DNA from: Alteromonadaceae bacterium
GTDB lineage: Bacteria; Pseudomonadota; Gammaproteobacteria; Enterobacterales; Alteromonadaceae
Length of the DNA stretch: 46,987 nt
Direction of reading: 5' to 3'
Assembly (NCBI GenBank): GCA_013373625.1
Contig: JABXHM010000007.1
Location: 1 to 46,987 of the forward strand
This document shows positions 30,875 to 39,278 of the stretch, one piece after another. Positions within the stretch are counted from its first letter, which is position 1, and each line of letters opens with the position of its first letter. Position numbers and translations under genes: made by a program. The notes beneath the pieces were generated by a model, which saw nothing but the letters and a program-made list of their open reading frames with translations, was not told the origin of the DNA and did no database searches.

Positions 30875-32218
30875 ATGGGCAGCAGGAAGTATTTCGGCAC
30901 CGATGGTATACGGGGCAAAGTTGGTGAAAGTGCGATTAATCCTGAGTTTGTTATTAAGCTCGGTTGGGCAGCAGGAAAAGTCCTTGCCGGCCATGGCACC
31001 AACAAAGTCCTGATCGGTAAAGATACCCGAATTTCTGGCTATATGCTGGAATCTGCACTGGAAGCGGGTTTGTCGGCCGCCGGTATCAGTATTGGCTTGT
31101 TGGGTCCTATGCCGACACCTGCAATTGCCTATTTAACAAAAACATTTCGCTCCGAGGCTGGCATCGTGATTAGTGCGTCGCACAATCCTTATTACGACAA
31201 CGGTATCAAGTTTTTCTCCGGCGATGGCTACAAACTGGACGACCGCATAGAGGCTGATATTGAAGCGATGATGGATCAACCGATGACTTGTGTGGCCTCC
31301 AACAAGCTCGGTAAAGCGATGCGGGTTAACGATGCGGCGGGTCGCTACATTGAGTATTGTAAAGGCACATTCCCTTCAGACTTATCACTCAAAGGGCTAA
31401 AAATTGTTGTCGACTGTGCACATGGCGCAACCTACCATATTGCTCCCAATGTACTGGCTGAACTTGGCGCTGATGTTATTGAATTAGGAACCAAACCCGA
31501 TGGCCTTAACATTAATGATAAGGTCGGCGCCACGTCTATGCGGGCAACGGTTGACGCGGTGCTCGAACATGAAGCGGATCTTGGCTTTGCCCTCGATGGT
31601 GACGGCGATCGCATTATGATGGTGGATCACCTGGGCAATGTCATCGATGGCGATCAGGTGTTGTTTATTATCGCCCGGGACGCATTAAAAGCGGGCCGGC
31701 TCAAAGGCGGCGTGGTAGGCACACTCATGAGTAATCTCGGCTTGGAAGTGGCACTGAATAACCTGGGTATTCCATTCCTTCGTTCTAAGGTTGGCGATCG
31801 GTATGTAATGGAATTACTGCAGCAAAAAGGCTGGAGTATTGGCGGGGAAAACTCCGGGCATGTGCTTAATTTGAACCTGGCTTCCACCGGTGATGGCATC
31901 GTGGCTGGCTTACAGGTGATCTCAGCTATGTTGCATGCGGATATGTCATTAAATGAACTCGCCAGTGGTTTTGAAAAATTCCCACAAACACTGATTAACG
32001 TGCGATACACAGAAAGTGACTTTAATCCGCTGGAATCTGACGCCGTACTAACAGCTAAAGCTGAGGCTGAAAAAGCGCTGGGTAAAAAAGGCCGGGTATT
32101 GCTGCGAAAAAGTGGTACAGAGCCGTTGATCCGCGTTATGGTTGAATCAGATGACGAGCTGGCGTCTACCACCTGGGCAGATAAAATCGCCGAAGCTGTT
32201 CGTAATGTAGCCGATTAG
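30875..32218 (+). CDS. glmM: Phosphoglucosamine mutase
   Basis: It converts glucosamine-6-phosphate to glucosamine-1-phosphate for peptidoglycan and LPS. The 447-residue product has the phosphoserine loop with Ser102 in S-A-S-H-N-P, the same number as in E. coli. It also has the metal loop D-G-D-G-D-R, the sugar loop G-G-E-N-S-G-H and the phosphate-binding R-K-S-G-T-E-P. Probably co-transcribed with folP. Confidence 0.97.
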   Translation: MGSRKYFGTDGIRGKVGESAINPEFVIKLGWAAGKVLAGHGTNKVLIGKDTRISGYMLESALEAGLSAAGISIGLLGPMPTPAIAYLTKTFRSEAGIVISASHNPYYDNGIKFFSGDGYKLDDRIEADIEAMMDQPMTCVASNKLGKAMRVNDAAGRYIEYCKGTFPSDLSLKGLKIVVDCAHGATYHIAPNVLAELGADVIELGTKPDGLNINDKVGATSMRATVDAVLEHEADLGFALDGDGDRIMMVDHLGNVIDGDQVLFIIARDALKAGRLKGGVVGTLMSNLGLEVALNNLGIPFLRSKVGDRYVMELLQQKGWSIGGENSGHVLNLNLASTGDGIVAGLQVISAMLHADMSLNELASGFEKFPQTLINVRYTESDFNPLESDAVLTAKAEAEKALGKKGRVLLRKSGTEPLIRVMVESDDELASTTWADKIAEAVRNVAD

Positions 32219-32328
32219 TGCGGTTTAGCACAATAAATTGCAGTTTTATGCTTGTATATTTGTAGTGGAATAGTTAATATCACGCCCGCTTTGACGCTGG
32301 GATGAAGTCAAATACAGTTGGAATCACT

Positions 32329-33063
32329 ATGCGAAAGTCAATCGTAGCAGGAAACTGGAAAATGAACGGAAGCCGTTCATTAGTAAACGAATTCTTAACG
32401 CTCATGGATGGAGTTGATAAGCAGGCTGTCGACGTGGTTATATGTCCACCAGCGTGCTTTTTAAGCGAGTTTAAGGGCGTCGATTATGCAATCGGCGGCC
32501 AAACAATGAGTGAGCTCGAAAACGGCGCTCATACCGGTGATATTTCAGCGCAAATGTTGCTGGAAGTAGGCTGCAAATACGTCATTGTAGGTCACTCAGA
32601 GAGACGTGAAGATCATGGCGAAACGAACGCCATAGTCGCAGCTAAAGCCGCTCAGGCGCTGAAGGCTGGATTGACACCAATAATTTGTGTTGGTGAATCT
32701 CTGCAAACCAGAGAGGCGGGGGAGTTAGAAGCGTTTATTTCGGCGCAATTAAATGCACTGACAGCGACGTTAAGTGCAGAACAATTAGCGCGCTCAGTGA
32801 TTGCCTACGAACCGATATGGGCGATTGGTACTGGCGTAACAGCCAGCCCGGAACAAGCGCAGCAGGTACACGCGTTTATTCGCAAGCACCTGGCAGAGTT
32901 TGATGCTCACGTAGCTGATACGTTGCCTTTACTGTATGGCGGCAGTGTTAATGCATCAAATGCTAAAGAACTATTCGCTCAAGCTGATATAGATGGTGGT
33001 CTTATTGGTGGAGCTAGTCTGAAAGTTGACGAATTTAGAAAGGTTTGCCAGGCGGCAAGCTAA
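32329..33063 (+). CDS. tpiA: Triosephosphate isomerase
   Basis: It interconverts glyceraldehyde-3-phosphate and dihydroxyacetone phosphate. I start at the ATG at 32329, giving 244 residues and M-R-K-S-I-V-A-G-N-W-K-M-N-G, so the catalytic Lys is residue 11. The upstream in-frame ATG at 32302 adds nine unsupported residues. His89 (G-H-S-E-R-R), Glu160 (A-Y-E-P-I-W-A-I-G-T-G) and the phosphate loop Y-G-G-S-V are intact. Confidence 0.96.
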   Translation: MRKSIVAGNWKMNGSRSLVNEFLTLMDGVDKQAVDVVICPPACFLSEFKGVDYAIGGQTMSELENGAHTGDISAQMLLEVGCKYVIVGHSERREDHGETNAIVAAKAAQALKAGLTPIICVGESLQTREAGELEAFISAQLNALTATLSAEQLARSVIAYEPIWAIGTGVTASPEQAQQVHAFIRKHLAEFDAHVADTLPLLYGGSVNASNAKELFAQADIDGGLIGGASLKVDEFRKVCQAAS

Positions 33064-33075
33064 TGAGGATATAAA

Positions 33076-33429
33076 ATGATTTATCAAGTGCTTCTGGTTG
33101 CGTACCTTATTGTCGCACTGTTGCTAATCGGCTTTGTATTGATTCAGCAGGGCAAGGGTGCCGATATGGGCGCATCGTTCGGTGCTGGTGGTTCAAGTAC
33201 CGTTTTTGGTTCAGGTGGTTCAGGTAATTTTATGACCCGCACTACCGGTATACTGGCAACATTATTTTTTGTTATTAGCCTGATATTAGGCAGTATTACT
33301 GCTCAGCGTGAAAAAGCGCCAGATGAGTGGGAAAACCTGGAAGTACCAGCGGTTGAACAAACAGTTCCTGCTGACCAGGATGTACCGGCTGTTCCTGCTG
33401 AGCAGGACGATGTTCCTCCGGGACAGTAA
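33076..33429 (+). CDS. secG: Protein translocase subunit SecG
   Basis: This small SecYEG subunit has two membrane helices (about 3-23 and 55-75) with the conserved cytosolic loop Q-Q-G-K-G-A-D-M-G-A-S-F-G-A-G. The 117-residue length includes a Pro/Val/Glu-rich tail with V-P-A-x-Q-D repeats. It sits in the usual tpiA-secG-tRNA-Leu order. Confidence 0.95.
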   Translation: MIYQVLLVAYLIVALLLIGFVLIQQGKGADMGASFGAGGSSTVFGSGGSGNFMTRTTGILATLFFVISLILGSITAQREKAPDEWENLEVPAVEQTVPADQDVPAVPAEQDDVPPGQ

Positions 33430-33441
33430 GACAACGATTTT

Positions 33442-33527
33442 GCGGAAGTGGTGGAATTGGTAGACACGCCATCTTGAGGGGGTGGTGAGCATAGCTCGTG
33501 CGGGTTCAAGTCCCGCTTTCCGCACCA
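33442..33527 (+). tRNA. tRNA-Leu (anticodon GAG)
   Basis: The 86-base class II tRNA has CCA encoded. The acceptor GCGGAAG pairs with CTTTCCGC. The anticodon stem CCATC/GGTGG carries loop TTGAGGG, with anticodon GAG at 33476-33478. The T-arm is CGGGTTCAAGTCCCG, with a short variable arm. It sits downstream of secG, as usual in gammaproteobacteria. Confidence 0.96.
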
Positions 33528-33531
33528 ATTT

Positions 33532-33566
33532 AAAAAGCCCGTATCTCTAAGAGTACGGGCTTTTTT
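33532..33566 (+). terminator. Terminator after tRNA-Leu
   Basis: AAAGCCCGTA pairs with TACGGGCTTT, with a smaller inner TCT/AGA pairing, followed by a six-T run. It lies 4 bases past the tRNA CCA end and closes the tpiA-secG-tRNA unit. Confidence 0.9.
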
Positions 33567-33799
33567 GTGTTTGATGTAGCTGCTCGGGCAGTTTGGCAAA
33601 AGGCGCGGTCAGTTTGACACAAACAACCGGCGATAATGCAGTCATTTGACTATTATTAAGTGTACTGACTCATACACCATCTGACACTGAAGCATTTGTT
33701 GATTGATGTCCGTTTAAGCAATTTGTTATTCGCACTATACCGTTAAAATAAAAGCTATAATAAATGCTACCGAAAATGAGACTAATGTTGCTTTTTTAT

Positions 33800-34063
33800 T
33801 CATATGATAAATTTATGTCTAGCCGTACTTAAGAACGTTGGTGCCATATCAATCAGAGGCTCTTCTTTCTTAATAAGGTCGTTTGTCCGAATATCATAAG
33901 CAGATCAGATTGACATGACCGATTCAGGTAACGCGATTCCTGACTTTTCGATGCGCTGAACAGTCCTTAAACTTATTCCTGCAACATCCGCGAGTTGTGA
34001 TTGACTCCACGCCTTAGATTCTCTTAATTGCTTTAATTTTTGAATGTTTAATTGCATTTCCAT
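33800..34063 (-). pseudogene. XRE-type helix-turn-helix regulator interrupted by an internal stop
   Basis: ATG at 34063-34061 has the ribosome site AGGAAG. The frame gives a Cro/CI-type HTH (I-Q-K-L-K-Q-L-R-E-S-K-A-W-S-Q-S-Q-L-A and L-R-T-V-Q-R-I-E-K-S-G), then TGA at 33905-33907 after 52 residues. The same frame continues with family-like sequence (S-A-Y-D-I-R-T-N-D-L-I-K-K-E-E-P) to TGA at 33800-33802, 87 codons in all. A single nonsense change is the simplest explanation. The 52-residue HTH alone might still be made and bind DNA. Confidence 0.7.
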
Positions 34064-34171
34064 AATGACTTCCTTAATGATAAAACGTTAATTTATTATC
34101 GTAAGAAAGCGCCTATATTGACAGGTCATTTATATGACATTGATTAACATATTAGCGCCACCAATGTGCCA

Positions 34172-34267
34172 GTGCATATAACCCCAAGCTAAGCGGAAAA
34201 TACTTGCACTTTGGGCGGAACGGCCAGTGAGTATTTTCCTTGCTTGAGCGCCTTGATATATAACTGC
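34172..34267 (-). mobile_element. Integron attC-like site
   Basis: On the minus strand, just after the stop of the gene at 34273-34641, there is an imperfect palindrome. It starts with CAAGGCGCTCAAG, ends with CTTAGCTTGGGGTTATAT, and has inner arms GGAAAATAC / GTATTTTCC. The end sequences and their order match the R''-L''...L'-R' layout of gammaproteobacterial attC sites (the R' box is GTTATAT; the R'' box has one mismatch). It suggests the minus-strand gene arrived as an integron cassette. No integrase is present in the window. Confidence 0.6.
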
Positions 34268-34272
34268 ACTTT

Positions 34273-34641
34273 TCAGTCGTCAGTATATTTATATTCGCAA
34301 GAAACCACAGCAGCAGAAAGACCACTGATAACGAGTAAAATGGCTGCCGTAATAAAAGCGAACATACTGTATGAAAGCATCCCCTGTTTCAAAACAGTTT
34401 CCATAATGGTTTGCGGCGTTACAAAGGAAAAGTAAATTGCAAAAACAAACGTTGCAACAAAGAGAAGGATTGCGCTGGATGCTAGCAGCCGTGCTGCGAG
34501 CAACAGTAGCTTTAAGTTTTTCGATTTAATCTGTGAAAATGGATATAGTTTCAGATTTAATCCTTTAAAATTTAAACGTGTGAAGTTTACTAAGCTATAT
34601 TTTGTCCTTGTTAAACAGCTTGTTAGAGCTACACCAACCAC
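34273..34641 (-). CDS. Small membrane protein, unknown function
   Basis: The open frame gives up to 122 residues with two membrane helices (about 46-70 and 90-110), a basic segment before the first and a short polar tail. The first start available is a GTG at 34641 that overlaps the preceding gene by 13 bases. That N-terminal part also covers a stretch resembling the 5' half of an attC site, so the real start is probably further in and uncertain. No family was recognised. Confidence 0.5.
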   Translation of the reverse strand: MVGVALTSCLTRTKYSLVNFTRLNFKGLNLKLYPFSQIKSKNLKLLLLAARLLASSAILLFVATFVFAIYFSFVTPQTIMETVLKQGMLSYSMFAFITAAILLVISGLSAAVVSCEYKYTDD

Positions 34642-34958
34642 AATAAAAAACTAATACTCCACCCAAGCAATAATAAAGACAATCCAATGTTATTAATATA
34701 AAAGCGAATTTCTCGTGTGAAAAGTATTGGTTGAAGCTGCTCTATTTCGTTGAATGCTTTAGATATACGTTTAGAAAAAAATTGAGGTGTTAGTCCTACA
34801 CCAAACAGCAAAAAGGCTACTCCTATATTCCTCACGACCTCACCGACGGAAAACGAGGCAAGTAATAATTCATAAATGGAGGTGGTCAACATAAAAAAAG
34901 CCGCGCCCCATAGAAAAACAACAACGAATATATCTTTACGAGATAATTTATACACCAT
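34629..34958 (-). CDS. Small membrane protein, unknown function
   Basis: The 109-residue product has three hydrophobic helices (about 9-32, 40-56 and 88-108) separated by a basic segment (F-F-S-K-R-I-S-K). The ribosome site AAGGAAAG precedes the ATG. Its stop is directly followed on the minus strand by CTCTAACAAGCTGTTTAAC, which resembles the 5' end of an attC site, so it too looks cassette-borne. Function is not recognised. Confidence 0.6.
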   Translation of the reverse strand: MVYKLSRKDIFVVVFLWGAAFFMLTTSIYELLLASFSVGEVVRNIGVAFLLFGVGLTPQFFSKRISKAFNEIEQLQPILFTREIRFYINNIGLSLLLLGWSISFLLWLV

Positions 34959-35303
34959 ACTTTCCTTGTAGCTCTAGCATTTAAGTGATTCTGACCCTAA
35001 GAACCGTATATTAATGTTTAACATACTGGACTTGCTCCCGCTATCCCTTGCTGTGGCTGCGTTGGCATCACTTTTAATATTTTGCGAATCTATTTATATG
35101 CGACCCAAAGTTCGCATATAAATGAATCACTGTCATCATATTACAGATTTACGCTGCCAAGTCATACGCTTATGAGTTCGCAAAACATGAACAACAAAAA
35201 AATACGAATCGCTGAGGCAGCGCAAAACCTCACTAACAGCATTTCAGCCTGAAGGCACCTGATTTCCTAGTGTCCATTTCCCTGAAACTGAAAACCTATA
35301 TTT
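34959..35303. other. 345-base AT-rich stretch with one palindrome
   Basis: No gene is seen. ATTTATATGCG (35092-35102) and its exact complement (35113-35123) form an 11-bp inverted repeat around a 10-base spacer. With no T-run it is more like an operator or recombination site than a terminator. The stretch separates minus-strand from plus-strand accessory genes. Confidence 0.5.
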
Positions 35304-35643
35304 TTGACACTCTTATTCATCACTTGTGGTTTTACAGTTTCAGTCAGTGCCGAAGAGTTGGTTTTTGTTTCCTCTTTAGAAAGAGGAATTTCTGCATTTG
35401 ATTTCAACGTCACAGAAGTTAAACGAGTAGGGGGACTCTGTGCTATTAATACCGAGCTTTCAAGCTCGTTCAGCGAGCATTAGTCGCTGGATGATGTGTG
35501 TACACAGAACTTGCTATTTTACGTGACACAGATATGTGGGCATCTATACAGATAATAGTGGCGATGATATAACCATTGTTTTTCCAAAATCGATATCTAT
35601 TATAGATCCAGCTTTTAACAACGCAGATTTGTTGGGAACTTAG
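35304..35643 (+). pseudogene. Decayed gene for a small secreted protein
   Basis: From a TTG at 35304 the frame encodes a signal-peptide-like start (L-L-F-I-T-C-G-F-T-V-S-V-S-A-E-E) and continues to a TAG at 35481. A second frame (+1) then carries R-Y-V-G-I-Y-T-D-N-S-G-D-D-I-T-I-V-F-P-K to TAG at 35641. The two halves together look like one small exported protein of about 110 residues broken by a shift and stops. No family was recognised. An attC-like motif follows 57 bases later. Confidence 0.45.
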
Positions 35644-35699
35644 CCTCAGGTAACACCGGTTAATGCGTTTAAAAACTTCTGTGGTTTAAAATAGGCGAC

Positions 35700-35746
35700 G
35701 TATAACAAACACTCAAGGCTATCGCTTGGCCCGCTTAGTTGGGGGG
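35700..35746 (+). mobile_element. Partial attC-like site
   Basis: GTATAACAAACACTCAAGGC resembles the 5' half of Vibrio/Alteromonas-type attC sites. CCGCTTAGTTGGGG resembles the 3' arm, but the final GTTA-type core is missing. It is short and may be degraded. It lies between the decayed gene and the FMN reductase gene, where a cassette boundary would be expected. Confidence 0.35.
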
Positions 35747-35765
35747 AGGTTGGAAAGAGGACAAC

Positions 35766-36308
35766 ATGAAAATACTAGCCATCTCCGGTAGTGTACGCAA
35801 AGAATCCACCAATACGGCTTTGCTGAGAGTTATGAAAAGCCTCGCTCCAGATGGTGTCGAGTTAACGGTTTTTCACAGGCTGGATGCACTTCCCGTGTTT
35901 TCTCCAGACTCCGAAGATGAGGCAACACCAATGGCGGTGCGCGAATTTATGGAAACGGTTTCTGCCGCCGATGGTATTATTATATCGAGTCCAGAATACA
36001 TCAGATCTATTCCGGGGGGCCTCAAAAATGCTATCGACTGGATGGTTTCTCGTTTCGAAGTGATAGGTAAGCCCATAGCGTTAGTACATGCTTCACACCG
36101 AGGTGAAGATATGCTTGCTTCTCTAAGGCTGGTGCTTTCTACAGTTAGCGATAATTTCCTGGAAGATATATTTTTGCGTGTCCCTCTCATAGGGAAGGCC
36201 CCAGAAGAAATCAAAGAGTTCGTGAGGGGCCAGGAGTATGAGTTGCAAATTTCGACGTTTATGAGCAATTATGTTGCGGCAGTCCAAAATAGTAATGGGC
36301 AAGTCTAA
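35766..36308 (+). CDS. NADPH-dependent FMN reductase family protein
   Basis: The 180-residue flavodoxin-like reductase carries the phosphate loop S-G-S-V-R-K-E-S-T-N (about 7-16) and the FMN-contact motif S-S-P-E-Y-I-R-S-I-P-G-G-L-K-N-A-I-D-W. The ATG at 35766 follows the ribosome site AAAGAGG; an upstream in-frame start at 35739 lies inside the attC-like DNA and is less likely. Members reduce FMN, quinones, chromate or azo dyes; the substrate here is unknown. It is flanked on both sides by attC-like motifs. Confidence 0.82.
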   Translation: MKILAISGSVRKESTNTALLRVMKSLAPDGVELTVFHRLDALPVFSPDSEDEATPMAVREFMETVSAADGIIISSPEYIRSIPGGLKNAIDWMVSRFEVIGKPIALVHASHRGEDMLASLRLVLSTVSDNFLEDIFLRVPLIGKAPEEIKEFVRGQEYELQISTFMSNYVAAVQNSNGQV

Positions 36309-36379
36309 AATCGGCTGTGCGGCGACCGATTTTCCACCGCTTGGCGGCGCCAAACCAATGCGTGAGCCAAGCGTTATGT
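36303..36379 (+). mobile_element. attC-like site between FMN reductase and fabI
   Basis: The region begins at GTCTAA (including the stop codon of the reductase gene) and ends at CCAAGCGTTATGT, close to the A-A-G-C-G-T-T-A end of class-1-integron attC sites. Inside are two perfect 8-bp inverted repeats: AAAATCGG/CCGATTTT and CGCTTGGC/GCCAAGCG. The next gene starts 29 bases after it. Layout fits a cassette junction, but the 5' box is imperfect. Confidence 0.4.
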
Positions 36380-36407
36380 AACAACCAAAATTAGACTGAG
36401 GAAATAA

Positions 36408-37187
36408 ATGGGTATTCTTACGGGAAAGAAAATATTAATTGCTGGTATAGCAAGCGAAAAGTCGATCGCGACTGGCATTGCCGATGCAATGTATCAGCAA
36501 GGTGCAGAGCTGGCATTCACTTATCTGAATGATAGATTGAAAGATAGAGTGGTAGCCGTAGCAGGAAGGTGTGGATCAGATTTGGTTTTTCCTTGTGATG
36601 TATCTTCAGACGAGCAAATAAAAGAGTTATTTATTTCTTTGTCTGAAAAATGGCCAAAATTCGATGGCTTTGTACACGCAATTGCTTTTGCGCCAAAAGA
36701 GTCTCTTGAAGGTGACTATTTGGAATCGATTTCAAGAGAAGCGTTTAGTATTGCTCATGACATAAGCTCTTATAGTTTTGCCGCAATGGCAAAAGAAGCT
36801 AGAGTCTACCTCAATGATAGGTCATCCTTAATCACACTAAGTTACCTTGGTGCTGAACGGTCCATCCCAAATTACAATGTTATGGGTCTGGCAAAAGCCT
36901 CGCTTGAGGCGAATGTTCGATTTATGGCATCAAGTCTTGGAGATCATCAAATTCGAGTCAATGCCATATCAGCTGGTCCGATCCGGACATTGGCTGCCGC
37001 AGGTATATCGAACTTCAAAAAAATGTTGTCTCAATTCGAAGCGTCAGCGCCGCTAAAACGATGTGTAACTATTGAAGAAGTAGGCAACAGCGCAGCGTTT
37101 TTAGCGAGTGATTTGGCTTCAGCGGTAACGGCTCAGGTGCTTCATGTTGATAATGGGTTTAGTACTACAGCATTACCAAATGTGTAA
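36408..37187 (+). CDS. fabI: Enoyl-[acyl-carrier-protein] reductase FabI (cassette-type copy)
   Basis: It reduces trans-2-enoyl-ACP with NADH in fatty acid synthesis and is the triclosan/isoniazid-type target. The 259 residues align with E. coli FabI with no gap through at least residue 170. Tyr146, Tyr156, Met159 and Lys163 are kept, as are [11 protein letters not shown] and [10 protein letters not shown]. Position 93 is Ala (H-A-I-A-F-A-P) where E. coli has Gly93, and position 91 is Ala instead of Ser. Gly93 changes give triclosan tolerance in E. coli, but Gram-positive FabI has Ala here naturally. It stands alone among accessory genes behind an attC-like site, so it may be an extra, acquired copy. 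Confidence 0.93.
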   Translation: MGILTGKKILIAGIASEKSIATGIADAMYQQGAELAFTYLNDRLKDRVVAVAGRCGSDLVFPCDVSSDEQIKELFISLSEKWPKFDGFVHAIAFAPKESLEGDYLESISREAFSIAHDISSYSFAAMAKEARVYLNDRSSLITLSYLGAERSIPNYNVMGLAKASLEANVRFMASSLGDHQIRVNAISAGPIRTLAAAGISNFKKMLSQFEASAPLKRCVTIEEVGNSAAFLASDLASAVTAQVLHVDNGFSTTALPNV

Positions 37188-37403
37188 AAACGACTCTATG
37201 CAGGTGCCCAAACCTACGCTGCTTCTGGCGTTTTTCGCAGCGCTACACTTTACCACTTAGGCCTCCCGGGTATGGGCACTGATGGAGCGGGCACTGAACG
37301 TCCGCTTTTTACCTTCAGATCAGGCCGTCCGAGTTAAGCCCGCTAATGTTCGCCAATCGATACTTAACTCGTTCTGATATACGTCGCTTGCAATAAAATA
37401 GTA

Positions 37404-39059
37404 TTAGTTGGGTTGCGTTATAGCCTGCGTGGCGCTGAATCGCTCTTTATCGACCAGCATTAATAAGCTCTCAGGTTGTGTTTTAATTGTAACTAACTGC
37501 CCCTGGTAAGTTTCGCCATCAATAACATAAGTGGTCTCTTTCTCGAGTTCAACCATGACTTTCTTCACCTTACGATGGTTAATTTTGTCTGATGAACGTT
37601 TAGATTCGGCGTCACTAAAAACTAATTCGGCTATGGTAAACAGTGGCTGCTCAGTATCATCTGAGTTTAACCAGGTCACATCTAACTCACCATCTGTCAT
37701 GTCAGGTAAGTTGCCGCCCTGTGCCAATGCTGTGCTCAATGGTGCGGCATTGGCAACTACGAACGACGGGGTGGTTAACGAAATCGTTTCATCATCCAGC
37801 GTTACCTCAATATTCAGCGGTTCATTGCTGTTCATCGCTTTCCACAAGCCAGACAAGTAGGCCATTTGACCGCCATTGTCCTTTTCTTTTCTGTCGGCGT
37901 GTTCAATCATTTTTGATTCGAAGCCTATAGCAGCAACCAACAACATTAACTGGTTGTTGCACGTGGCCGTATCAACCGCTCGATAGTGTTGTTGACAAAT
38001 AATCTCACAAGCCCGGGTGATCGGGGTTAATTTGCTACGCTTACCATAGAGCACCTGACTTAGCGCATTGGCCGTGCCAAGTGGAATAACACCCATCACT
38101 TTGTCGTGTTTTATGGCGGCTTCGGCTACTTCGGTCACTGTGCCATCACCGCCGCATGATACTAATATCTCGTCGCCGGCTGAAATGGCCTGTTCAGCCA
38201 TGTAATTGGCATCTAAGTCCGGGGTTGTTTCGTAAATGGAGACCTGAAAATGATTGTTCAGGTACGACAAAATCTCATCTCGATTAGTGGGCCACTTACC
38301 ACCACCTGCGACTGGGTTGGCAATAATCGCCAGTCTTTTGTTGAGTTTTAACCGGCCGCTTTGTTTTACTGAAGATAAGCTTTTCAGTTGATGTTTGTTG
38401 AGCCTTGCTGTAGCTCGAATTGATTGAATTTTATTCATTACATCAACAACAGACAACGCATCATCGCGGGCCAGTAAATAGGCGGCCATAACCAACACCG
38501 AACGTCCGCGTCCCAATGCACAGTGCACCAGTGCTTTGCGGCCGTCTTTTAAATGCTGGTCGAGCCAATTGATGGCCAGGTGAAGTTGTTCTGAAGTGGG
38601 GCTGGTGTGATCGAGCACTGGAATGTTCAGGTAATCTACATCATAGCGGTAGGCGGTCCAGTCAAGACCATCAAATTCTGCTGTAACATCTAAAATGCAG
38701 TCAATGCCTTGCTGTTTTAATTGTTCAATGTCGGCACTGACTAATCGGGTGCCCAAATAAAGCTGATTTTCAATTTTCTGAATATTCGGCACTTTATCGG
38801 TTTTACGTTCATAGAAATTGTACAGACGGGCACCCAGTAAGAAAGGAATAAATAGCCAGCGAACGAACCAGGGTATACTGCCGTCTTGCTTTTTACGGAA
38901 TAATTCAGGGTAGTTTGACAAGTACGCGAAACTGACCAGCAACAATGAAGCACTGCTCCACCAAAGTAATATATCAAGCCACCAAACAGGAATAAAAAAG
39001 GCCAGGAGGCCGAAAATAACGGCAGCTAAAACATAGTACTTCACCATTTTCATAAACAT
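37404..39059 (-). CDS. Fused dual-specificity phosphatase and diacylglycerol/lipid-kinase-like protein
   Basis: The 551-residue product has N-terminal membrane helices (about 7-23 and 26-47, perhaps a third at 64-80). A dual-specificity phosphatase domain (about 92-230) has Asp150 as probable general acid and signature H-C-A-L-G-R-G-R-S (179-187, catalytic Cys180). A DAGK/YegS/LCB5-type lipid kinase domain (about 240-545) has A-N-P-V-A-G-G-G-K and G-G-D-G-T (303-307). Both active sites look intact, so the protein may both phosphorylate and dephosphorylate lipids or phospholipid headgroups at the inner membrane. It is convergent with fabI and alone on its strand. Confidence 0.88.
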   Translation of the reverse strand: MFMKMVKYYVLAAVIFGLLAFFIPVWWLDILLWWSSASLLLVSFAYLSNYPELFRKKQDGSIPWFVRWLFIPFLLGARLYNFYERKTDKVPNIQKIENQLYLGTRLVSADIEQLKQQGIDCILDVTAEFDGLDWTAYRYDVDYLNIPVLDHTSPTSEQLHLAINWLDQHLKDGRKALVHCALGRGRSVLVMAAYLLARDDALSVVDVMNKIQSIRATARLNKHQLKSLSSVKQSGRLKLNKRLAIIANPVAGGGKWPTNRDEILSYLNNHFQVSIYETTPDLDANYMAEQAISAGDEILVSCGGDGTVTEVAEAAIKHDKVMGVIPLGTANALSQVLYGKRSKLTPITRACEIICQQHYRAVDTATCNNQLMLLVAAIGFESKMIEHADRKEKDNGGQMAYLSGLWKAMNSNEPLNIEVTLDDETISLTTPSFVVANAAPLSTALAQGGNLPDMTDGELDVTWLNSDDTEQPLFTIAELVFSDAESKRSSDKINHRKVKKVMVELEKETTYVIDGETYQGQLVTIKTQPESLLMLVDKERFSATQAITQPN

Positions 39060-39278
39060 GTTCCTTATTTCGCAGTGAACTCACTGGCTGTTTTATCGTA
39101 TCTAGATTATATGCCGCGATGACCGCGTAGTAAGTGTAACGTTAATTAATCATTTTTCGTGGTGTTATACGGGAGTTAACGACATCGAGTTTTGTCTTGA
39201 CCAAGATCGTTAACCCTCAGGTACCTCATTATTCAATACAAATACTATGCCGGGCACACAAAAACAGGAGTTTTACCA

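Noticed and set aside
31654..32172. 172-codon frame antisense to glmM
   Set aside because: Overlaps a highly conserved gene completely and has low-complexity Ser-rich content typical of antisense shadows.
37188..37403. Possible attC or terminator after fabI
   Set aside because: Only a 6-bp stem (37217-37242) with a 14-base loop; neither the attC boxes nor a terminator T-run are present.
33528..39060. Integrative island bounded by a repeat of the tRNA-Leu 3' end
   Set aside because: No second copy of the tRNA end sequence and no tyrosine integrase gene were found in the window.
39175..39214. GTTAACGA / TCGTTAAC inverted repeat upstream of the DUF2878 gene
   Set aside because: Could be an operator, but 8-base arms 24 bases apart in AT-rich DNA are weak evidence and no regulator is adjacent.
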